Assembly (NCBI GenBank): GCA_008360955.1
Contig: LUCM01007754.1
Coordinates: forward strand, 25,226-89,225
From: Fasciolopsis buskii
Taxonomy: Eukaryota; Platyhelminthes; Trematoda; Plagiorchiida; Fasciolidae
DNA: 64,000 nt
Direction of reading: 5' to 3'
Shown one piece after another: positions 24,414 through 34,797 of this stretch. The position numbers and the translations under genes are program-made. The notes beneath the pieces were generated by a model. It was not told where the DNA came from. It made no database searches and worked only from the letters and a program-made list of their open reading frames with translations. How positions within the stretch are numbered: the stretch's first letter is position 1; each line of letters starts with the position of its first letter.

Positions 24414-24447
24414 AACGTTTCGATCCAAACTAGGATCCCTTGTCAAC
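24414..24447 (-). ncRNA. Hammerhead-like motif of a Penelope-like element
   Basis: On the minus strand the sequence reads GTTGACAAGG, a GATCC/GGATC stem closed by TAGTTT, then CGAAACGTT. The stem followed directly by GAAAC is the arrangement of hammerhead ribozyme stem II and box II. Penelope-like retroelements are known to carry such motifs in their terminal repeats. Box I is degenerate (TTGACAA in place of CTGANGA), so self-cleavage is doubtful. It lies downstream, on the same strand, of a GIY-YIG fragment at 24943-25203. Confidence 0.5.
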
Positions 24448-24942
24448 CTGAGCTGCAGGTATATTCACTCATATATATATATATATATACAACGTGGACT
24501 GAGCAAATGTTTTTGAAGGGTGAATGATTTCGAATCTTCACGACTAAGTCCTGTCAGTCACACACGATAGAGGTGTGAGTTATAACAACTTTACTGGTCT
24601 ATTTATGGCTAAGATAACTGTAGGATCAGCGAGTGCCCTTTCCGTGAGTTCAAAAAAGGTGAAATTTGCCCGGTTCTATGGCTTGCATTTTGCGAAATCT
24701 CTCCGAAACATGCGGTCCCCATTTCAGTCCAAGATGGACGCATTCATCACCTTAGCATAGTACAAAATAAAACAGAATATCGGAGGAAAATGTACGGCTG
24801 TGAGAGGTTGTGTGATAAGTCAGCCTGAACTCTCGCACGCATGCGTGATACGTTTTCGCGCATGTCGAAATATTCACAATACACACACGCACACGATGTG
24901 GAAAACTGATTTTGTGCCGACTTGATACCCCGTGTCCACTGA
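24448..24942. other. Presumed non-coding part of a Penelope-like remnant
   Basis: It lies between the GIY-YIG fragment and the hammerhead-like motif. It contains an AT tract at about 24471-24489 and no other recognisable feature. The minus-strand frame at 24747-24950 may be the decayed continuation of the endonuclease. Confidence 0.35.
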
Positions 24943-25203
24943 CTACCCAAGAATCACATTTTTATGCTTCCACTCCCATCGTGTGCCCAGACAACGTGTA
25001 TGATGTTTCTTTACCGTTCGCGATAGCTGCCTTTCAGTCTGACTAATGTATGTTTTGTTAGGTGTACTACTGAATAAGCAGATTATGGTCGAACTGTTCA
25101 GCTTTGACAACCTATTTCCGTTAGAATTTTTCGGATCACTGAACACCCGGAAATTGTACAGATCAGGCTGGCTGATCTGAATGTTCCACTCATTGCTCAT
25201 CAA
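24943..25203 (-). pseudogene. GIY-YIG endonuclease fragment of a Penelope-like element
   Basis: On the minus strand an 86-codon frame includes NKTYISQTERQLSRTVKKHH. It lines up with TTYIDRTTRRLSERIREHHP of the plus-strand element at 58750-59346. The pattern YI-x-x-T-x-R-x-L, then a basic helix ending in HH, matches the second half of a GIY-YIG domain. Here YIG has become YIS. The catalytic first motif and the RT are not visible, so this is a short remnant. The hammerhead-like motif downstream supports the assignment. Confidence 0.5.
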
Positions 25204-25419
25204 AGTTGATATGACGTCTCCTGTGATTGATGGTCAAATTAAACAATTCATCTTTGGAAGCATTCACGACTTGGTGGATCCGTCAAGGTTTTATCTATGA
25301 CGTGGTCCGAGTACCCGTTTTCAATCACAGCATCCTAAAATTCCTGTGATTGCTGGAAAATTTTGTGTTTCTTTTGTACCATACGGATGCAAAATCTGTG
25401 CTGATAACGCGAGTGTCTC

Positions 25420-25605
25420 GAGTTACCCGGAGATGGTCAAGCAGATACGGTCGTGGCCTTTGGGCCTGAAGGTCGCGGGTTTGAATCCTCCCATCGCCGG
25501 TCAACTTCGCCACATGTCATCCCTCTGATAACCGCAGCCCTTTTCCTGAGGAATGAAATGCATTGTTATTTCTTCAACTAAACAAGAAAACGAGAAAAAG
25601 ATGAA
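25420..25605 (+). mobile_element. SINE family 2
   Basis: It keeps the B-box-like GGGTTTGAATCCTCCCATCG, GCCGGTCAACTTCGCCAC, CCTTTTCCTGAGGAATGAAA and an A/G-rich end (AAGAAAACGAGAAAAAGATG). Compared with other copies it has a typical head (TGGTCAAGCAGATACGGTCG). Confidence 0.7.
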
Positions 25606-26784
25606 CAGTGGCCAGTGTACTGTCTTGTCCATGTGTGTGCCTCATATCCACCTCCCGTCCGGTGGTTTCTCCTGAAGTTCTGTGTATCGCTGCGACTTGA
25701 GAAGCTAATTTGTTAGTTTTTTCTTTCTCTGACGTGAACCAAATAGAGTTATGTACCTGACAAAATAATTTAGTCCTCTTTTCTGCCGACGTTATGATCT
25801 ACCGACCGTGTTCACGTGACCGATGACATTGTAGTCAGATTATGCCATTAGGGGCTTGATTCAGGAGCAAATGCTTCCCATTTCAAGCAATCGGATGCAC
25901 GTCTTGTGGCTCCCGGGTTGCAACTGCATAAACGAACCATGAGCCGCGTGAAGGCGACCAATTATGATTCAGGAAATAGACAAAAAGCAAACACGTAACG
26001 GAAACCTAATTGAAATGTTTGAGACAAAATATCAGTAGTTTATTGGCTTTTAGCAACTCATTCACAATACAAATAAAACGTTACTGATCATGGGCCACTG
26101 GAACCATGGCAAAAGATGGAAATTATACGATTGGAAGAGCAAAATTATCACTGCACGATTATCCAGTGGGACTCATGACTCGTCGATGGGCTCTCGCATG
26201 ACCTGATTCGTCAAGTTCAAGCAGGACGTTGGCGTAGACAGTACTTCCGGGTGCCTTTGATCCAAAGTTCAGACCCACAAGGCAACCCGGCTAGTTGAAA
26301 ATCTCGTAGCCCACTTGTTGCCGGTGAATGATGATTCAATTCGTGCGGATGAGGCTAGAGATCGGGGATGCAAAGTACACCACCTCGTCATATACCGGTG
26401 AGCGTAAAGCTGTATTCTTCGTACGCCCTTCAGGGTTGACTTCAAATCAAGGTTTAACCTGCTTTCGTAGACCGACTACTCTACCGGTCAAATATTGTCG
26501 ATGAAGGGTGCCAGACACTGGCCTTCGTCCTTGTGCTTTTGTGAGTACAAGGCTGCCCACAGACCTCTTCGAAAGGTGCTATTTGAAAGGCGAGGCCATT
26601 TGTGAGAGATTCTAAGAACGCGCACACAACTCGGAACCTGAGATACTCAGACCCCATCTTGCAGCTGCACATGGAGTCCTCGTTGAAGGTAATCCTTTTT
26701 CAATTGACCCAGGAACATCGGCGATCTGATCGGGATAGAGTGTAAGTCGCCGATTAACAAATGATCAAACGACAGTATTCATCA
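25606..26784. other. No recognisable gene
   Basis: Only unsupported frames shorter than 65 codons are present, and no family repeat is recognised. The right end runs into a LINE tail. Confidence 0.45.
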
Positions 26785-27590
26785 TTGTTCAGCGCTGAAC
26801 AACAAGGCAATACTAACTGACCGCAGCATTTTCCCCGTAGGTACATGTTTCTAAAAGAGCAGTGAATATCCAAGGGGAACAGGGAGTGGACCTACATGGA
26901 CGGGACGACGCAAGAATACTGCAGCAGCGGCCGACACAGGGAACAAAGTCTAATTGTACACGCGCACATTCTCACAATACTATTACTGCTGTTCGCGGTT
27001 CAATGTCATATCCTTCATTGTCTCCAGTCAGCTAGCTCACGGGTCTTTTGGACTCCAGCAACGAAGATATGAGACACCTACTCTACCTACGTTCGCCGCT
27101 CATTTGCTCATTCCACGTTGCCGCATCACGTGCTGACCCCCACAAGACTTATTCCAATGCGTTGGAGGGACGCGAAATGGGGCACGATATGGCAGACGAG
27201 TGTTTGCCATAAGCAAATTGTAACGCGACCCCAACCAGCATGGTGGACTAAGCTTCATACCGTGACCTATGGTATTCTCAGAAGTGAAACCTAATAGCAG
27301 ATTCACAATCTCAACATTACTCTTCCCGTCATTCCATCCAGTCTTAGAGGTGCTACGTAGATATCGGTGATCGAGAACCTCCAACCGATGAATATCTCCG
27401 ACACATAGGCACTATGTCTTGCAACCATACAACAGAACACACAACCTTTGGACTGCCGAGGAATATCAGGCCGGCGCCACAAGCACTGCGGTCTAGCATA
27501 TGCCGCTCAATTCTCGGATGTACGCGGGCTCATCCACAATGCTGTGCTACCATAGTTCGATGCGCATCTGCCAACATCCCAGAATCGGTC
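26785..27590 (-). mobile_element. LINE family A, C-terminus and 3' UTR, minus strand
   Basis: On the minus strand the frame reads VLDHRYLRSTSKTGWN, SNVEIVNLLLGFTSENT, NTRLPYRAPFRVPP and QRGMSK, with frame breaks. The shared 3' UTR follows down to TTCAGCGCTGAACAA near 26790. The (GAT)n tail is reduced to an ATCATT trace. Upstream of VLDHRYLR the LLYGC word marks the end of the RT/thumb region. The copy has stops and shifts and is dead. Confidence 0.75.
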
Positions 27591-27727
27591 CATATTCGTT
27601 AATTACCCTGCATCCAGTGTTAGGTTTGGGACAGCTATCATCCAGTTCTGTAGCAGCACTTTACACTTCAACGGCAAGCACCATAACTAAGATGAATTGT
27701 TACATTTTTTTAGTAGTAGGAGATTGA

Positions 27728-28105
27728 ATGTTTTCATGAAGTAATCAAGCTCTGTAGGTCATATCCAAAGCCTTCGTCGTATTTAGGTTACCTGCAGAGA
27801 AGTCATCTATCAGTAGGGGTCGATCGCTGTGAACTAGCGGACAGTAACTGTGCAAATCAGTGACGGATAGGTGCAACATGATGTGGTGAAGTTCAACAAA
27901 TCGTTCAGAGCCTGCCCGGTATTGTAATGGCTAAGGCATTCGACTCAGAATCGTTCGTCCCTGTTCGGGTTCGCGTCCCAGTTCGGGCGCGGTGGATATG
28001 CACTGCTGATGATTCCTAACAAGCTGGATGAAACAGCTGTACAGTGCTTCGACGGTTTCTTTATGGTGAATCGAGCGATGATATGACATGGTGAATTAAG
28101 ATGAG
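27728..28105 (+). mobile_element. SINE family 1, nearly full length
   Basis: It starts ATGTTTTCATGAAGTAATC and passes through CTCTGTAGGTCATATCCAAA, TCAGTAGGGGTCGATCGC, GTGCAAATCAGTGACGGATA, the A-box-like TGGCTAAGGCATTCGACTC and the B-box-like GGGTTCGCGTCCCAG. It then runs to GATGATTCCTAACAAG and ends near ATGGTGAATTAAGATGA. The tRNA-like boxes lie in the middle, preceded by about 180 bases of conserved sequence, which is unusual for a SINE. The first bases mirror the 3' terminus of other copies. Confidence 0.75.
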
Positions 28106-28685
28106 TTGTATCAGTTTATTTTATGCTGGCATCCTAAAAATTGACTGATAAAAAATGAGTGCCGACTGGATTTTGGCTACCTTCAGACAGCCAGTATTTC
28201 AGCGGTCAAGTTCTTTGCTTCACACCACTTTGCCTGTCTTAATCGTGACTATTTTGTTGTCCTTTTTTACAAGTGCTAAGGAGGAATAAATATTCATAGC
28301 CAAGACGCGGTTTATTCGTGATTATAAAGCCTAACTCGCAAATTGCTCACGCGGGGACCATTAAAATATACTGTCACATTTAACGAATGGTACATTAGGC
28401 TAGAGTGTCAGGGGCATTGTTCGATGGCCCCCGGTTGATCAGGCTGGTCGAGCCAAAAGAGTGCGTTTTTATGCCTGCACATCACCACACAAAAGGATAA
28501 GGGATGGGGAGAATCGATCTGGTCCGAGCAGTTTGATTCACTTTCTACAATCCAATATATTGCGGATCGTTTAGTTTGACTATATCACTTTCCTTGCCCC
28601 GTAAACGTCCAGGTTGTAGTTGTCGAAAAATATCCGATTGTCTAGACAATAACAGTTAATCCGATCACAAACCAAATAACTTTTC
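28106..28685. other. No recognisable gene
   Basis: No open frame of note and no family repeat are seen here. Confidence 0.5.
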
Positions 28686-28901
28686 ATTGTGAATGATATA
28701 ATGTTAATAACACAGCGTTGTTGGTAGATGTAATGCGCCAACGTTTCGACTACCGTGGGTAGTCTTTCTCAAGGCAAGTTTTACAATCAAATGCTTTTGA
28801 TTGTAAAACTTGCCTTGAGAAAGACTACCCACGGTAGTCGAAACGTTGGCGCATTACATCTACCAACAACGCTGTGTTATTAACATTATATCATTCACAA
28901 T
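28686..28901. repeat. Perfect palindrome: two 106-base arms around a 4-base spacer
   Basis: Bases 28686-28791 and 28796-28901 are exact reverse complements, with TGCT between them. Each arm, read toward its outer end, carries CTTGAGAAAGACTACCCACG, GTAGTC, then GAAACGTTGGCGCATTAC. That is a GACTACC/GGTAGTC stem followed at once by GAAAC, as in the hammerhead-like motifs of Penelope-like terminal repeats. The box I equivalent (CTTGAGA) is degenerate. The structure could be two element ends joined head to head, or a fold-back made in sequencing or assembly. Confidence 0.9.
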
Positions 28902-29051
28902 AAAAACCAATACATGGCGCATCGATTTTTCGATACACTCCTTACGTCGTTTGGTCCGGACAAATAACTTTTCACTTCTCTCGCCCAACTAGTCAGACAT
29001 TACGTGTACATTTTACTGGGCTAGGTTTTATTTACTTCGTCTAACACTGGA
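28902..29051. other. Unassigned spacer
   Basis: Short stretch between the palindrome and the minisatellite; nothing is recognised. Confidence 0.5.
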
Positions 29052-29245
29052 AATGCACGACCACCACCACGTCACCACACCACCACACCGCCACACCGCC
29101 ACACCACCACACCACCACGTCACCACACCACCACACCGCCACACCACACCACCACCACACCACCACACCGCCACACCACCACACCACCACACCACCACAC
29201 CACCACACCACCACACCACCACCACCACACCACCACCAACCCCCC
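29052..29245. repeat. CCACCACAC-type minisatellite
   Basis: An imperfect tandem array of CCACCACAC units with CCGCCACAC and ACGTCACCA variants. Both strands stay open across it (His/Thr/Pro on plus, Gly/Val/Trp/Cys on minus) purely because of the repeat, so no gene is called. A C-rich run follows at 29240-29250. Confidence 0.9.
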
Positions 29246-29890
29246 TCCCCCCCTTCGCTTCCCCTCTCTGTCCGGGCAGGGTGAGATGCAAGCCAGATAA
29301 AGGAACCAAGTGGTGTGTTCTTTGGAGCTTAGAAATAACGTAAACAATGATGCAAACTTCTAGTATGCATAAATGTTCTCATGACTACGTATCAGGTGAA
29401 CAAAAACCAACCAGGTGAATGGGGGTTGTCTGAGTGTTCACAGTCCAATTCCTCAGTCGTCATCTTAAACCAAATACGATCGGTCAGCCGATTGAAGCTA
29501 GAACTCTATTTAGTCAATTTGAGGCAGATATAACTAACATGTTGCTTTAAATGGTTAGTGTCGAAATATGATGGCACTACACAAATGGCGTTATTGATTT
29601 CTGTGAGTGATGGAAAGTTTTACAAGACTTGATAGCTAGGTAAACATTTATCCAACATTTGTCGAAAGTCTCTGTCCAGATCGCGATTTGCCACAAGTAG
29701 CAACCTATAGATCATGTATACATGAAGTTATTCAATGAAATATCCGAGTATTACTTCAAATTTTGAGGGATTTTGACACCCTTCGAGCAAAATCTGTTCA
29801 GCCTAAGAATGTCATTCATTTGATGACTGTCGATATAATAAGCACGATCATCACATAGAATTGGGGACATTTGCCCAGTGCTTATCGATC
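29246..29890. other. No recognisable gene
   Basis: Nothing is recognised between the minisatellite and the minus-strand SINE. Confidence 0.5.
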
Positions 29891-29891
29891 C

Positions 29892-30275
29892 GGATGTTTT
29901 CATGAAGTAATTCACCATGTGATGCCATCGGTGAACTCACTATTGAGAAACCATGGAAACATTGTGCACCCGTTTCATCCGTGCTAGGAATCATCAGCAG
30001 TGCATATCCACCACGCCCGAACTGGGACGTGAACCAGGGACAAACGATTTTTGAGTCGAACGCCTAAGCCGTTAGGCTACCGGACAGACTCAGAAAGGAT
30101 TGTTGAACTTTCACGCATGATGTTGCACCTATTCGTCACTGATTTGCATGGTCAATGGCCGCTAGAGTTGCTAGCGGCCGACCCCTACTGATTGATGACT
30201 TCTGTGCAGGTAGCCTAAGTACAACGAAATCTTTGGATATGACCTACAGAGCTTGGTTACAGTTATATGCAGGCG
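29892..30275 (-). mobile_element. SINE family 1, nearly full length, minus strand
   Basis: Read on the minus strand it runs from AACTGTAACCAAGCTCTGTA through GTAGGGGTCGGCCGCTAGCA, GTGCAAATCAGTGACGAATA, the A-box-like CGGCTTAGGCGTTCGACTC, the B-box-like GGTTCACGTCCCAG and GATGATTCCTAGCACGGATG. It ends GGTGAATTACTTCATGAAAA. This is the most complete copy and best defines the family's 3' end. Confidence 0.8.
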
Positions 30276-31140
30276 ATTCCGAGTGGACATCAGTAGAAAT
30301 TTATGATAGCTTGTACTCATCCACGTCAGATCCTGGGGCTAGACAAAATTAAAGTTTGCATACAATGACACTATTGAATTCATGCTGACGAACACGAACA
30401 AATGCGTGAATGAATACTGTTGTCATGATTGTTACGTGTTTAGATACTTTTCGTGGACAATCGATTTGATCAATCTGGAAAGTGTGGAAACATTTCAGTC
30501 TAATCTCCTGGTTCATCTGGTGATGACATTTTTGGCTTTTTAGAATCCATTGTTAATATGCATGGGTTTGAATCCCGTACATCATCCATTCATCTACGCG
30601 TGGTCTCATCCACCTATTGTACATCGTGGATGAGATTTTTCCGTGAATTTGACGTCCTGAATACATTATAGACTCTGTGGTAAAATAAACACCATAACAA
30701 TTGCAAAGCACTTTCGATACCAACAAAAACAAGAGCAGAGAGAATGTACTCGCAACTTATGACACATCTATGCCATGGTCACGTGATCAACATTATAGCA
30801 TCCCGGCTGAAAGGTTGCAGGTTCGAATCTTCCTCTCATTGGTGGCAGACTTTCTTTTTGTTGTCCGAGGCTGCCCTCTTGATGAATGTGTTTGTAATCG
30901 TTCTAGTTGAATAATTTCCAGTGAAAAACCATTCTTTGAACTTAGCGACTGGTCGAAATGGAAATTGACGTACCGTTTCATCTACACATCGTGATCAGCA
31001 AATCAGTGGTGTGTTGCAATTCTCTTTTTCACGTGGCTCAGTCATGCATAAAACGCGACCGATTCGGACGAGAAACAAACTAGAAACAAAATACGATGAT
31101 ATTTATTGGTAGAAATGAGAATACACAGTCATAAAACTGC
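30276..31140. other. No firm gene; tRNA-like word near 30819-30838
   Basis: A B-box-like GCAGGTTCGAATCTTCCTCT at about 30819-30838, followed by TTGTTGTCCGAGGCTGCC, may be a diverged SINE family 2 head. Nothing else is recognised. Confidence 0.35.
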
Positions 31141-31152
31141 ATGCGACAACAG

Positions 31153-31304
31153 TGGTCGAACAAGCTAGCCGAAGTGGTCAGTCAAAAGGACTGCGAGCAT
31201 TCCATTTTGAACAATGCGGCACGAAATATCGATCGAACAGTGCGTGGCGGGTTGAATCATTGCAACGTGACAAAACAAAAACTGACGAATCACTACACGG
31301 GATT
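31153..31304 (+). CDS. Candidate exon, helical unidentified protein
   Basis: A CGACAACAG acceptor-like site ends at 31152, and a GGGATT/GTAAGA donor follows base 31304. The frame between reads SNKLAEVVSQKDCEHSILNN, ARNIDRTVRGGLNHCNV, TKQKLTNHYTG, a convincing amphipathic helical text. An in-frame ATG at 31141 would alternatively make it a first coding exon; a TAA lies just upstream in the same frame. The acceptor lacks a good pyrimidine tract. No family is recognised, and a competing frame (open to 31349) is also present. Confidence 0.35.
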
Positions 31305-33464
31305 GTAAGAATAAAATTAATATATTCAAATCGGGGAATGCGAATATGAATAAGGAAATGAAAGCTGGCGAAAACTGGTGACCCCAGGGAGTGGTAATCA
31401 TCTCTGTTCTTTCAGTACACGACACGAATGGCATTATTCAAATTACCATCTAATACATGAAATCTATCTTACACTTGTTTCATTGTTGAGATAAATTCTT
31501 ATCAAGAGTACATATTTAATGCACGAGAACTCCCGGGACCAATCACAGTCTTTCGAACATCACAACTGTCAACCTGGTACTCGACAGTTTGTTGAACAGT
31601 GGGATTTGACCGTGCGCAAATCGAGTCCTGAAATCGATTGTAGTAAAATAACTGTTTTTTTTCTCCCCATGTTGCATCTACTTTTCAAAAGATGACTTTC
31701 CAATTGACATTATATGGGTTTCACCTAACATTTTCACTTGAGCATCCGAGGCTGATATGGTCAATGAATGTAATCTAAATCGTACAATTAGCAACATGTT
31801 GGATATGAAAATCCTTGAAATTTCTATGGATTATTATGATCCGTTTTGGGGGAATATTATGCTGTGATGGACTTATCTGCTGATGATGATTATTTTGGAC
31901 TGACGTTTGCACACAATTCGTTCTCTCTTTCCTCGTCTGTAAAATGTGTTCGCAATGAAGATTAAGTTACAATCGGACAGATATCTTCATATCACTGAAT
32001 TGTGATTTGGACTTAGAAATGAATGACTTGATTCCGTAACACAATCTCGAACGCACACGTATTCCCGGATCGTTCGCCATGGATGAGACCGAGTGTAGCA
32101 AATTTCATAATTCTATAATTAATGATGCGCATTAGAAGTGTGATTACCTGTATGCACGACCCTTTTTAATCAGCTTGTAATGATGGAAACGTATGGTTTT
32201 CGGATTAGAAAACAAGCATTCCCCATGACCTCATGATCAAATCAGTAGGAGCAAATTTATTTGACCGGGTTAAACGATCCCAAGGATGATCAGCCTCGTT
32301 ACACGTTTTGCATTTTGTTCATCGAAAGGATTGATCTGTGCACAAATCAAGTTGGTCAACCTTTTCCAAGCCTAGCGTTCGGAGTTGTGTAACATTTGAT
32401 TGCTAGGTAGCGTCACCGGGACCATACTTCAAGTAGAACGGGTGTTTTTCATCGATAGTGCCATTGAACGCATGGATTTTTGTGGCCGTTTAATAGGGCC
32501 TGTTTGGCTTGTGTTTATCGATCACCACGTGACTATTCCAAAATTGAAAACATCTATCACTTACTAACTCTTGTTCGAGTTTATCAAAGACGAGAACAAA
32601 ATTCGGCACTAGAGTTAGACAGACAATATCACGATTTCCAGAAACGGTCGTTTCCTGGGTTCGGGCCTTGTCACGGTCGATCAATACGCCATTTGGCATT
32701 AGTCGATCGGCAGTGGATTTCGGCCTGGAAACTATTCAGATATTAGGAGAAGCGAACTAGAGGAAGTAAAATTAGGGGCAATATGCAATCGTATTTATTG
32801 TAGTACACGTTTGCTTGAGATGTTCAGTCAACCGGTGTGCTCTTTACCGAAGCGGACATCAGACGCGCGGGGACGTGAAAACAAAGGAATATTAACCTTT
32901 TTTGGAAAAATTTGACAAGAATTATGGACAATAAGAATACTAAAGTGTAATGATTTTACTATCTCATACACGCAAGACTATGAGCACACTTCTGTTTGTA
33001 TTGTATTGTATCATAGTGCACTGCATTGCATTTTTTGGGGTTTTGCGTACTGAGATGTCCGTATTTAAGCCGAAAAGGGTGCGTTCGACACTTCAACGCA
33101 ATACACAGTCTATGTACACCAAACCCGGAAGTGGCAGTCACTTGTAGATGTCCGTAGTCATGGTTACCGTGACGTACCAGATTCTGGCCTACATTGTCAA
33201 TCTGCCCCGAAATGAACACTTTTTCACTTGCGACCTCTCTTTAGTGGGTAATTTTTAATTATTGATATTGTTACTGATTAAAACGGTACTTTTAATATAG
33301 AAAAAAACTATTTTATTTATTCTCAAAATGATCCGATAAGGTTGTTATTTTGGCACGTTTTATGTATTTTTATGAGCCTATTTTGGAGGGTTTTAACTCT
33401 GATAACTTGGCGAGCGGCTGCAAAAAAGGTCTTCAGTAGCAGAATTTAGGGACAGTCAAACTCT
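31305..33464. other. No firm gene; weak open frames at 32480-32746
   Basis: At 32480-32746 the plus frame (RDYSKIENIYHLLTLVRVY) and a minus frame (VPNFVLVFDKLEQELVSDR) both look protein-like, so neither can be chosen. The rest shows nothing. It is AT-rich around 33260-33320. Confidence 0.35.
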
Positions 33465-33885
33465 AACATCATCATCAACATCATTATCATCATCATCATC
33501 ATCATCACCATCATCATTATCAGGCAAGGCAAGCCTTACTGACCGCTGCTTTTTCCCCAGGGCTGCACGTTTCTACGAAGAGTTAATATCCCAGGGGGAC
33601 AGGGAGTGGACCCACACAGGCGGCAAAAGATAAGATGCTGCTGCAGCCAACACAGTCTAACTGTAAAAACGCAATCTTTCAATTATTCTGATCTGATGGA
33701 AAATGCAAACACGATCGCCACTGTCCGCAGTTCATCATCATATCCTTTCAGTGTGTCCAGCCAGTTAGTTGACGAGTCTTTCAGACCCCAACCACGAAGA
33801 CGCGAGACACCTACTGTACGTTTCTCATCCCACGTTGCCACGTCATCTGTTGACCTCCAGGTGGCTTCTTCCATTCATTAACTAC
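33465..33885 (-). mobile_element. LINE family A, 3' end with (GAT)n tail, minus strand
   Basis: On the minus strand the coding tail reads EEATWRSTDDVATWDE, VGVSRLRGWGLKDSSTNW, then diverges before the usual NREQW. The 3' UTR words TAGACTGTGTTGGCTGCAGC and CCCTGTCCCCCTGGGATATT follow. The tail is a long (GAT)n microsatellite, seen on plus as ATC repeats at about 33468-33525. Confidence 0.75.
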
Positions 33886-34708
33886 GGACTGGGTACATTC
33901 CCCAAGCAAACTCAACTCCCATAACACTGTGAAAATGCATGAACTGCAATCGAACTCACTCTTCCAGGACCTGGAAGAATAAAACGCTGGTGTACATTGT
34001 CGTTGGACGTGAGTTCCTCTAGTAACTCCAACTGCACGGACCCAAATTAATGTTGTGCGAGGAACAGCTTAGCTATTTCTAGACTAAATGCTAGAACAAA
34101 CTGCACAAGTTATGCCTGACAAAAGTATCGCACACATTAGCAGATTCTATTTGTGAAAGAGTGTGGTGGTTCTTGGTCAATCGAGTACCTCCTGTTACTG
34201 TCACTGCCACGTGACCACATCCGTCGAGTGCTGTGCTTGTAGTATCGGGATAAGTCCCACCTTTTCAGGATTCTGATCAACGCAAACTGGGGCTTTCGAC
34301 AGTGATACTAACTACGCCTGTTTTGATCACAGTCGAACCCTAGTGAATATTTCGTAAGGCACAAATTGTGATGTGTGCGAGCGTTCAAAGATCAGTACAG
34401 TGTACCTGTATTGGAACAACTTCGTCGATCTTCTACTAGGGCAAATTTAACAGCCAGGGACGAGCTTTCTTCGGCCACAAAGCTCCGGTTTGATAGCACA
34501 CCCAAAACCTTCTCACGTCTTATTTCGGGTGCGTTTTGAACTTCCGTGACACACAAACAGCTCTCCCGTGTTTCTTTTCGAACGTCAAAACGATTTGACC
34601 ATATCCGTAAAAGCTAGTATTTCCGAACTTACAAAAGACATACACGTGTCACTTTCAACGATATACCGATGAAAGAGGAAATTAACCAACGTGATATTTA
34701 TTTTTCAG
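33886..34708. other. No recognisable gene
   Basis: Nothing is recognised. It may hold an upstream exon of the frame at 34709, which I could not identify. Confidence 0.4.
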
Positions 34709-34797
34709 AACTCCGACAGCATTTGTGTGAAAAGAAAGTACCACGACTTAGTATTCCAAATTGTGACATTTCACCAGCAAAATACAGTCCAATTTAG
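34709..34797 (+). CDS. Candidate terminal exon, unidentified
   Basis: A strong acceptor (TTTATTTTTCAG, ending at 34708) is followed by a frame reading LRQHLCEKKVPRLSIPNCDI, SPAKYSPI and a TAG at 34795-34797. An AATAAA lies at about 35072, a plausible 3' UTR distance. A second frame is open for longer (34691-34924) but reads less like protein. With 28 residues no family can be named. Confidence 0.3.

Noticed and set aside
29052..29347. Open frames of 75-96 codons on both strands (His/Thr/Pro or Gly/Val/Trp rich)
   Set aside because: They arise from the CCACCACAC tandem repeat; no start context, splice sites or conserved domain.
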